Below are positions 1-5,445 of a stretch of 12,976 bases of DNA, in pieces. The DNA comes from Anaerolineales bacterium (GTDB taxonomy: Bacteria; Chloroflexota; Anaerolineae; Anaerolineales; E44-bin32). The first letter of the stretch is position 1. The number at the start of each line of letters is the position of its first letter. The stretch is taken from NCBI GenBank assembly GCA_011772595.1, contig WVZH01000326.1, positions 126,961 to 139,936 of the forward strand. Reading direction: 5' to 3'. The translations under genes were made by a program, and so were the position numbers. The notes below the pieces were generated by a model. The model was given only the letters and a program-made list of their open reading frames with translations, did no database searches and was not told the origin of the DNA.

Positions 1-346
1 GGATTCCCGGATGGGCTTCGATCCTACGGGTGACCGTTTCAGCGAATCTCTCACGATCTACTGCCAGTGCGCCTCCTGCTGGAACTGCACACGCTTCAGC
101 GCACTCGAGAAGCAACGATCCCATCCGCCTGATTTCAGACATGAGAACGCCGGATGCACGATCGTTCAATTTTGAACCCAGTGAATTTGAGCATACCAGT
201 TCAGCCAGTGCACCAGACTGATGCGCACCGGTTTCGACCTTTGGCCGCATCTCGTACAATTGAACCTGTAATCCACCATTGGCTGCATGCCACGCAGCTT
301 CACTTCCGGCCAACCCACCCCCTATGATTGTCACTCGATCTGCCAT
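1..346 (-). CDS. trmFO: TrmFO, folate/FAD-dependent tRNA (uracil-54-C5)-methyltransferase, N-terminal part
   Basis: This is the 5' part of a minus-strand gene whose ATG is at 346-344; 115 codons are present and the rest lies beyond the left edge. TrmFO makes ribothymidine at position 54 of tRNA in the cytoplasm, using methylene-tetrahydrofolate as carbon donor and reduced FAD. The N-terminus has the dinucleotide-binding fold: [12 protein letters not shown], with G9-x-G11-x-x-G14. The family signatures follow: L-Y-E-M-R-P (30-35), A-E-L-V-C-S-N-S-L (48-56) and [12 protein letters not shown] (88-99). These match TrmFO (formerly Gid) rather than its relative MnmG. Full-length members have roughly 430-470 residues, so about a quarter is seen. 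It is divergent from rpoN and probably an unrelated housekeeping neighbour. No strong Shine-Dalgarno precedes the ATG (see the promoter entry just upstream). Confidence 0.95.
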   Translation of the reverse strand, partial: MADRVTIIGGGLAGSEAAWHAANGGLQVQLYEMRPKVETGAHQSGALAELVCSNSLGSKLNDRASGVLMSEIRRMGSLLLECAEACAVPAGGALAVDRERFAETVTRRIEAHPGI

Positions 347-352
347 GCGCTG

Positions 353-358
353 ATTCTA
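353..358 (-). promoter_or_regulatory. Possible -10 element for leaderless trmFO transcript
   Basis: On the minus strand the hexamer TAGAAT lies exactly six bases before the trmFO ATG (346-344). With normal -10 to start spacing, transcription would begin at or next to the A of the ATG, giving a leaderless mRNA. This fits the lack of a Shine-Dalgarno sequence. No good -35 hexamer is visible 17 bases upstream, so the call rests on the -10 match and its spacing alone. Confidence 0.35.
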
Positions 359-380
359 TCACGCCGGGACGGACGGTTGA

Positions 381-396
381 TGGCATAGAACTTGCA
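381..396 (+). promoter_or_regulatory. Sigma-54 (-24/-12) promoter upstream of rpoN operon
   Basis: TGGCATAGAACTTGCA fits the sigma-54 consensus TGGCAC-N5-TTGCW at all fixed bases but one (T for C at the sixth). The invariant GG (382-383) and GC (394-395) are ten bases apart, as required. The expected transcript start is near 407, about 40 bases before the rpoN start. The element is 15/18 identical over TGGCAT...CAAC to the one at 5053-5070. It implies that sigma-54 drives its own operon. The promoter is recognised by consensus only; the neighbouring rpoN and activator genes raise its credibility. Confidence 0.75.
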
Positions 397-407
397 ACAT
401 TGTTGCA
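393..407. promoter_or_regulatory. 15-bp perfect palindrome, candidate operator
   Basis: TGCAACA-T-TGTTGCA is a perfect 7+7 inverted repeat around one central base. It overlaps the -12 element of the sigma-54 promoter, the predicted sigma-54 start site, and the -35 hexamer (403-408) of the sigma-70-type promoter. A protein bound here could block either promoter or switch between them. No matching repressor gene is in the window. Part of the symmetry comes from two promoter-like TTGCA words, so chance is possible. Confidence 0.4.
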
Positions 408-431
408 CACACGAAAAGTCCGGTGTATACT
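403..431 (+). promoter_or_regulatory. Sigma-70-type promoter for rpoN operon
   Basis: TTGCAC (403-408) and TATACT (426-431) are separated by exactly 17 bases, close to the housekeeping consensus TTGACA-N17-TATAAT. The start site would be near 438, about ten bases before the rpoN ATG. It lies immediately downstream of the sigma-54 promoter, so the operon appears to have a basal promoter and an autoregulated one in tandem. Confidence 0.6.
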
Positions 432-447
432 CATCCACCCGAGGGGA

Positions 448-1869
448 ATGATGCTGCAAATTCAAGATCAATCACAAAGGCCGCTCACAACCGCCCATTT
501 GGCTCAAACTATGAGCCTTTTACAGCTTTCAAACCTCGAACTCAAGGATAAAGTCATCTCTGAGTTGTCGGCTAATCCAGCGCTCGAACTGGTCGATGAG
601 CCGATTTGTCCTCATTGTCGAAAGCCATTGCCCCGAGTGGGTCCTTGCCCGGTTTGTAGTCGCAGGCACAGCGAGGGCGAACCCATTGTCTTCCTGTCTC
701 CGCGCGATTCCTTAAGACCCGCGCGTTCATCGATGCAACGCGAAGAGGAGATGCCGGATCGGGAACCTGCGGCGCCTGAGGACCTAACGATCAATGTATT
801 ACAGCAACTTGCGGCCGATCTTTCACCCGAGGATCGCCGCTTAGCCTTGTATATTCTCTCCAGCTTAGATGAGGATGGTTTTCTCCAGGATCCGCCTGCC
901 ATAATCGCCCGTATGACCCGCGCCCCGCTGTCGCAGATCGAGCGAGTCTTGGATTTGATAACCCGAGTGGACCCGCCTGGATTAGCCACTTCTAGTCCTC
1001 GCCAAGCCTTACTGGTTCAACTCGAGCTTCTTCCCACAGGAGGATTAGAACGGAGGATTGCTAGGCAGATTCTCGAGAGCTATTTCTCCGAACTTGGGAA
1101 ACGCGAGCTCGAAAAGATCGCGACGTATCTAGGTGTGAGCGTCACGCGCGTACGACAAGCAGCCGAGTTCATCCAGGATAACCTCAACCCATATCCTGGC
1201 CGCGCATTCTGGGGCTCGGGCCGACAACCACGCTCTGGTAATCCAATGGTATATCACGCCCCAGACATCACGATCTCACGCAGTCCTTCCGATGGCGCAG
1301 GCCCACTTGTCGTCGAGATCTTTGCCCCGGTCTCGGGGTGGTTACGTGTCAATCCACTCTTCACTCAGGCAAAAGCGAAGAAAAACGGAGATGCGATCGA
1401 GGAATGGACGAAGCACATCGAGCGTGCCACTCTCTTCGTCAAGTGTTTGCAGCAACGCAACAACACGATGTGCCAACTGATGGAAACCCTCGTGGCTCAA
1501 CAACGTGATTTCATCCTGAACGGTGATCGCCATTTGCAACCGATGACGCGCGCTGCGCTTGCGGAGGAGATCGGAGTGCACGAATCCACCATCTCCCGCG
1601 CCGTCGCACATAAATCCGTAGCGCTTCCCGATGGCCGTATCGTTCCGCTCGCTCGTTTCTTCGACCGCAGTTTATCAGTCCGCGACCGAATAAAGGAAAT
1701 CGTCCAAAACGAAACGCGCCCGCTTACGGACGACCAAATTGCGGTTGAATTACGGGACGAAGGAATCCGTATTGCCCGTCGCACTGTAGCCAAATATCGT
1801 GCGATCGAAGGCATCCTGCCGGCTCGCTTGCGACACCGCAAGGCGATCCGCAATGGAAAACAGGTTTAA
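448..1869 (+). CDS. rpoN: RNA polymerase sigma-54 factor with zinc-ribbon-like insert
   Basis: This is the sigma-54 subunit, 473 residues, which directs RNA polymerase to -24/-12 promoters and needs an AAA+ activator to open them. Region I is the N-terminal Q/L-rich segment (L-T-T-A-H-L-A-Q-T-M-S-L-L-Q-L-S-N-L-E-L, about residues 13-32). The core-binding domain spans about 100-250. A helix-turn-helix (A-L-A-E-E-I-G-V-H-E-S-T-I-S-R-A-V) lies near 370-390. The C-terminus carries the RpoN box A-R-R-T-V-A-K-Y-R, which reads the -24 element. Between region I and the core-binding domain is C54-x2-C57-x9-C67-x2-C70, a zinc-ribbon-like knuckle not found in the classical family. An in-frame ATG at 328 is rejected because both promoters lie downstream of it and GAGGGG (441-446) precedes the 448/451 ATGs; 451 is equally possible. 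The kinase gene follows after three bases. Confidence 0.95.
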   Translation: MMLQIQDQSQRPLTTAHLAQTMSLLQLSNLELKDKVISELSANPALELVDEPICPHCRKPLPRVGPCPVCSRRHSEGEPIVFLSPRDSLRPARSSMQREEEMPDREPAAPEDLTINVLQQLAADLSPEDRRLALYILSSLDEDGFLQDPPAIIARMTRAPLSQIERVLDLITRVDPPGLATSSPRQALLVQLELLPTGGLERRIARQILESYFSELGKRELEKIATYLGVSVTRVRQAAEFIQDNLNPYPGRAFWGSGRQPRSGNPMVYHAPDITISRSPSDGAGPLVVEIFAPVSGWLRVNPLFTQAKAKKNGDAIEEWTKHIERATLFVKCLQQRNNTMCQLMETLVAQQRDFILNGDRHLQPMTRAALAEEIGVHESTISRAVAHKSVALPDGRIVPLARFFDRSLSVRDRIKEIVQNETRPLTDDQIAVELRDEGIRIARRTVAKYRAIEGILPARLRHRKAIRNGKQV

Positions 1870-1872
1870 ACA

Positions 1873-3855
1873 TTGCCAACGGAATCAACGCCTCGAAATC
1901 CAATCGCCCGTTTCCTCAAACCCGTTCCGTATCACGAATTCTTTCGCGTCCTCGCAGACTCACTTGAAAGTGCTGTTCTTATCCTTTCTGAAGATGGGGA
2001 GCGTATCCTAGCTTGGAATCACGCTTTTCTCTTACTATCGGGCTATGCCCGTACGGACCTCGAATCACTCACCCCTTCGGAACTCTATCCGGATGAAGCG
2101 GGAGAACAAGCACTAGGTGAAATTCTAGAGAGCTGGGAACTTCCGGAATTAGCTCTCCAGGACGTCCCATTGCTCACACAAGAGGGCGCAATTACCCTGG
2201 TCGACATTCAGGTCTCTCCGATCGGACCTTCACGCTCGGCGTTTTTATTGGTTTCCCACCCATCCAGCGCCAGACAACGCACTCTCGAACATCGTCGAGC
2301 ACAAGAAGAACGTCTACAAACATTTGTCCAGATGTCGAGCCTTCTACTGGAGAAGGGGGTGTCTGGATTCCCCGCCGCTCTGGATCTCGTAAAGCAGGTG
2401 CTCATCGCTGCTTCGGTGGGTCTCTACCGTATCTCGGCCGCGGCCCCGGAATACATCCTGGAAGGCGAGATGGGTTCCGAGTTTCCCCATGTGCTACCAA
2501 CAGCCGAGCTCGGACCTCTGCAACGTTCCACTGCCTGGATCATCGGTCAACGACCCGAGCACCCTCTCCAAAAAGCCGCCCGCACTGCCGGCCTAAGCGC
2601 CCTCAGGTGTACACTCCTCGGATCTCCGTCGGCGTGGGTCGGGATCTTGCTGGCCGGATGGCGAGATCAAGAAGCGATCCCTGAAGATGCGGAAGCGCTC
2701 TCATTCGTGATCGCCAACCTGTTCCATGCAGCGATTTTATTGAGCATACAAAAAGCCTCGCTCGCCAACACTGAGAGAAACCTTAACAATCTCGAGGCTG
2801 AAACCAACGGACAATTTGAGGCCATCACGGATACCCTCATCACGCTCGACAAAAAGCTGCGGGTGCTGCAATCAAACTCGGCGATTTCTCGATCGCTGGG
2901 ATACCAACCTGAAGAGATTGAAGGACTACCGATCCAAGATGTTCTTGTTGGACCTGAGGACATCACTGCAACATTGCTCGATGCGGTTGGTCATAATCGC
3001 CTCGCAGAACAACAGCGCGTTCATCTTCACCGCCGTGATGGCACACGACTTCCATTTCACCTGCGGGCATTTCCATTCCCGGATCAAGCCAAATCCCGTC
3101 TCCTCCTAATTTTGAAAGACCAATCAGAGCAGCAGGCCATTGAGGACCAGACAGAGATCTTGGCCCAGAGGGCATTGCTCGGCGAGGTGATGGCTATCTT
3201 TGCCCACGAGGTACGCAATCCGATTAACAATATCAGCACCGGTGTCCAACTGGCCGCCTCCAGACTCGGGGAAGATCACCCACTCCATGAATCGCTGCAG
3301 ATAGTTCAGAAGGAATGCACTCGTTTGGACCAGCTGATGAGCGATGTGCTCTTCTTCTCCAGACCTCTGGAACTGAAGATCGAGCCTCTCGATCTGGCTC
3401 AGATGATGGAGCGCATTCTCGCGCGCTGGACTCCTCGTTTCTCTCAAGCCGATGTCACGTATCACAAATCGTTTGATGAGGAAACTCCAACTGCATCTGC
3501 AGACGCTCGCACTTTAGAACAAGTCGTTGTCAACTTGATTACCAATGCTTTGGAAGCGATGCCAGAAGGTGGCACATTGTCTGTTGCACTTAATCCGAAA
3601 GAGGTAGCTCAAGGCAAGATGGTTGAACTCAAAATTGCGGATACAGGACCGGGTATTCCTCCGGATGTCATCGATCGGATCTTCGATCCGTTCTTCACCA
3701 CAAAGAAGGACGGGACAGGCCTCGGATTGGCCATCAGCCGTCGCATCATGACCGCTCACCAGGGGAATATTCACGTCGAGAGTTACCCCGATGCGGGCAC
3801 AGTTTTTAGCATTTGTCTTCCAATTGCGGATTCAGATGGAGGAAGCGATACATGA
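1873..3855 (+). CDS. Cytosolic PAS-GAF-PAS sensor histidine kinase (NtrB-like)
   Basis: A 660-residue two-component kinase with no signal peptide or membrane helix, so it should sense a cytoplasmic signal. Visible domains: PAS at about 20-130, a GAF-like domain at about 150-290, a short coiled linker, a second PAS at about 312-415, HisKA at about 430-495 and HATPase_c at about 545-655. The phosphorylated histidine is H445 in F-A-H-E-V-R-N-P-I. The N box is around N558 (N-L-I-T-N-A-L-E-A-M), the G1 box is D590-x-G-x-G594 and the G2 box is G614-T-G-L-G-L. The F box F-D-P-F-F-T-T-K is intact. The start is a TTG three bases after the rpoN stop, with a weak AGG upstream, which suggests translational coupling. 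It overlaps the regulator gene by ATGA. The HK class matches partners of NtrC-type regulators. The ligand of the PAS and GAF domains is unknown. Confidence 0.93.
   Translation: MPTESTPRNPIARFLKPVPYHEFFRVLADSLESAVLILSEDGERILAWNHAFLLLSGYARTDLESLTPSELYPDEAGEQALGEILESWELPELALQDVPLLTQEGAITLVDIQVSPIGPSRSAFLLVSHPSSARQRTLEHRRAQEERLQTFVQMSSLLLEKGVSGFPAALDLVKQVLIAASVGLYRISAAAPEYILEGEMGSEFPHVLPTAELGPLQRSTAWIIGQRPEHPLQKAARTAGLSALRCTLLGSPSAWVGILLAGWRDQEAIPEDAEALSFVIANLFHAAILLSIQKASLANTERNLNNLEAETNGQFEAITDTLITLDKKLRVLQSNSAISRSLGYQPEEIEGLPIQDVLVGPEDITATLLDAVGHNRLAEQQRVHLHRRDGTRLPFHLRAFPFPDQAKSRLLLILKDQSEQQAIEDQTEILAQRALLGEVMAIFAHEVRNPINNISTGVQLAASRLGEDHPLHESLQIVQKECTRLDQLMSDVLFFSRPLELKIEPLDLAQMMERILARWTPRFSQADVTYHKSFDEETPTASADARTLEQVVVNLITNALEAMPEGGTLSVALNPKEVAQGKMVELKIADTGPGIPPDVIDRIFDPFFTTKKDGTGLGLAISRRIMTAHQGNIHVESYPDAGTVFSICLPIADSDGGSDT
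3838..3843 (+). promoter_or_regulatory. Ribosome binding site of the response regulator
   Basis: GGAGGA lies eight bases before the ATG at 3852, inside the 3' end of the kinase gene. It fixes the regulator start at 3852 rather than at an in-frame codon at 3813. The chosen start puts the receiver domain's first strand (T-V-L-I-V-D-D-E) at residues 4-11, as is normal. Confidence 0.8.
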
Positions 3856-5030
3856 GTGCAACCGTCCTGATCGTCGACGATGAGGAAACCGCGCGAACTT
3901 TCGTCTCGGAGGCGCTCGCAGACGGAGGCTTTGAAGCGATCGAGGCCGGCGATTTAGCCGAAGCTCACAAAGCTCTCGACACTGGTGCTGCAGATATCAT
4001 TTTGCTTGATGTCGTGCTTCCCGATGGCTCCGGCATCTCCCTGCTAGATCGAATCAGCGTGGAGAACCCTAGTCCACCAGTGATATTGATCACAGCCTTC
4101 GGCGAGGTGGACACCGCTGTGGAAGCCATGAAAAAAGGCGCACAGGATTTCCTGCAAAAACCTCTAGACCTTGATCGCCTGCTGCAAGCTGTCGAGCGCG
4201 CCCGTGAAATGGTCTCACTGCGGCGAGAACTCGATCTCCTGCGCCGTTCAACCAGCGAACAGGCCGAGTGGGTCATCGGGGAAACCCAGGAAATGAAGCG
4301 CATCGTCAGCGAAGCGGAAAGAGCCGCTTCCGCATCCGTTTCCGTCCTGATCACCGGAGAGACGGGAACAGGCAAGGAGGTGCTCGCGCGCGCCATCCGC
4401 AGCATGGGGCCGCGAGCAGATAAGCCCTTCATCCCAATCAACTGCGCAGCTTTACCCGATACGATGATCGAATCTGAACTCTTCGGTCATGAAGCCGGCG
4501 CCTTCACAGGCGCACAGAAGAGAAAACCAGGATTGATCGAGATCGCCGACGGCGGCATCCTCTTCCTCGATGAGATCTCCTCCACCAAGACGGAAATGCA
4601 AGCCAAACTGTTGCGCGTTCTGGACGAGCAACGCTTTCGCCGCGTAGGTGGCGTCAAGGAAATCGATGTGGACATCCAAATCCTGGCAGCTTCAAATCGC
4701 GATCTGAAGGCGATGATGGATGAAGGCAACTTCCGGGAGGATCTTTACTACCGACTAAAGGTTGTGGACCTTCATCTACCCCCCCTTACAGAACGGATCG
4801 TCGATATCCCTGCCCTAACCGGCAATTTCATCCGACAGATCAATCTAAGAACCGGAAATAACATATCCGGCATCACTTCGCGAGCGATCGAAGCTCTGAA
4901 GGCTCACTCCTGGCCGGGGAACATTCGTGAGTTACAGCATGTCATCGAAAGAGCGATGCTTTTCTGCGATGACGACGAGATCGACCTCGCCCATCTTCCA
5001 CCCGATATCCAGGCCTTAGCGGTCCAATAA
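3852..5030 (+). CDS. NtrC-type sigma-54 activator response regulator lacking a DNA-binding domain
   Basis: A 392-residue response regulator that uses ATP to open sigma-54 promoter complexes. The receiver domain (4-117) has the acidic pair D9/D10, phosphoacceptor D53, T81 and K103. The AAA+ domain begins near W140: Walker A G169-E-T-G-T-G-K175, the sigma-54-contacting GAFTGA loop at 216-221, Walker B I-L-F-L-D240-E241, and R-E-D-L-Y-Y-R-L further on. The C-terminal helical subdomain, W-P-G-N-I-R-E-L-Q onward, is complete. The protein ends about 35 residues later (P-P-D-I-Q-A-L-A-V-Q), with no Fis-type helix-turn-helix. Typical NtrC members are about 440-480 residues. Regulators of this truncated form are known (Helicobacter FlgR, Chlamydia CtcC/AtoC) and act without an upstream DNA site. 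Its start overlaps the kinase stop (ATGA). The cognate kinase is the preceding gene. Confidence 0.95.
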   Translation: MSATVLIVDDEETARTFVSEALADGGFEAIEAGDLAEAHKALDTGAADIILLDVVLPDGSGISLLDRISVENPSPPVILITAFGEVDTAVEAMKKGAQDFLQKPLDLDRLLQAVERAREMVSLRRELDLLRRSTSEQAEWVIGETQEMKRIVSEAERAASASVSVLITGETGTGKEVLARAIRSMGPRADKPFIPINCAALPDTMIESELFGHEAGAFTGAQKRKPGLIEIADGGILFLDEISSTKTEMQAKLLRVLDEQRFRRVGGVKEIDVDIQILAASNRDLKAMMDEGNFREDLYYRLKVVDLHLPPLTERIVDIPALTGNFIRQINLRTGNNISGITSRAIEALKAHSWPGNIRELQHVIERAMLFCDDDEIDLAHLPPDIQALAVQ

Positions 5031-5052
5031 GCTTACCCTAGCGCCATCAATC

Positions 5053-5068
5053 TGGCATACTACTTGCA
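5053..5068 (+). promoter_or_regulatory. Sigma-54 (-24/-12) promoter of the effector operon
   Basis: TGGCATACTACTTGCA matches TGGCAC-N5-TTGCW with one mismatch. GG (5054-5055) and GC (5066-5067) have the required ten-base spacing. The expected start is near 5079-5080, about 25 bases before the ATG at 5105. It lies in the only sizeable gap between the regulatory and effector genes. It is almost the same sequence as the promoter at 381-396, even in part of the non-conserved spacer, which suggests co-regulation by the sigma-54 and activator encoded just upstream. Confidence 0.85.
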
Positions 5069-5070
5069 CC

Positions 5071-5103
5071 TTTGCCTCCAGACCTATGCGACCTGGAGGC
5101 AAA
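5071..5103 (+). promoter_or_regulatory. 11-bp inverted repeat sequestering the ribosome binding site
   Basis: TTTGCCTCCAG (5071-5081) and CTGGAGGCAAA (5093-5103) are perfect reverse complements around an 11-base loop. The 3' arm contains the Shine-Dalgarno GGAGG (5095-5099), which lies five bases before the ATG at 5105. In RNA reading through from the rpoN operon the full hairpin could form and hide the ribosome site. RNA started at the sigma-54 promoter (near 5079) would lack most of the 5' arm and leave it open. There is no U-run after the hairpin, so it is not a standard intrinsic terminator. As DNA it could also be an operator at the transcription start. The repeat is seen directly; the function is inferred. 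Confidence 0.7.
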
Positions 5104-5104
5104 T

Positions 5105-5440
5105 ATGATTCCCCTATCCTTTCAAGATTTACAAATCGTGATTGGTGCAGGTGTATTTCTGCTTGGTTGTATATGTATCGTAGTCGGTGTTCTTGTTCTC
5201 ATCGCACGCAGCTACTCACGTGAGGTGCGTACGATCGCCGCACACACCATTCGCCTTGGCCAGAAGGGTATCGCCCAAGAGGTGACGGGCTTGGTCCAAA
5301 GCGCCACCGAATTGTTGGCCTCCATCAACCAGTTGGTACGTACGGCCAGTGGTATCGGTGTTTTTCTCATAACGCTTGGTCTGGCGATGATCGCCGCCTC
5401 GTATTGGGTTATCCAACAAATCGAGTGGGCATTGAGTTGA
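5105..5440 (+). CDS. Small two-helix membrane protein, unknown function
   Basis: A 111-residue protein I do not recognise. It has two strongly hydrophobic stretches: about 10-34 (V-I-G-A-G-V-F-L-L-G-C-I-C-I-V-V-G-V-L-V-L) and about 82-104 (G-I-G-V-F-L-I-T-L-G-L-A-M-I-A-A-S). They are joined by a polar, predicted helical segment of about 45 residues. The arginine/lysine content just after helix 1 (R-S-Y-S-R-E-V-R) suggests the loop faces the cytoplasm with both termini outside. The ATG at 5105 is chosen over an in-frame TTG at 5072 because GGAGG (5095-5099) precedes it and 5072 lies upstream of the expected transcript start. It is first in the sigma-54-driven operon, and the TPR giant follows after five bases. 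It could anchor, or be cleaved by, the downstream TPR/protease proteins (inference). Confidence 0.8.
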   Translation: MIPLSFQDLQIVIGAGVFLLGCICIVVGVLVLIARSYSREVRTIAAHTIRLGQKGIAQEVTGLVQSATELLASINQLVRTASGIGVFLITLGLAMIAASYWVIQQIEWALS

Positions 5441-5445
5441 GAATT

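Noticed and set aside
328..447. Longer rpoN start at ATG 328
   Set aside because: It would overlap trmFO, include both promoters in coding sequence, and add about 40 residues that do not look like sigma-54; GAGGGG and region I support 448/451.
612..989. Antisense open frames within rpoN and many others opposite the kinase, regulator and TPR genes
   Set aside because: They are low-complexity S/R-rich translations with no ribosome sites or recognisable domains, lying opposite well-supported genes.
5071..5103. Intrinsic terminator of the rpoN operon
   Set aside because: The stem is good but is followed by AAATATG rather than a T-run, and it contains the next gene's ribosome site.
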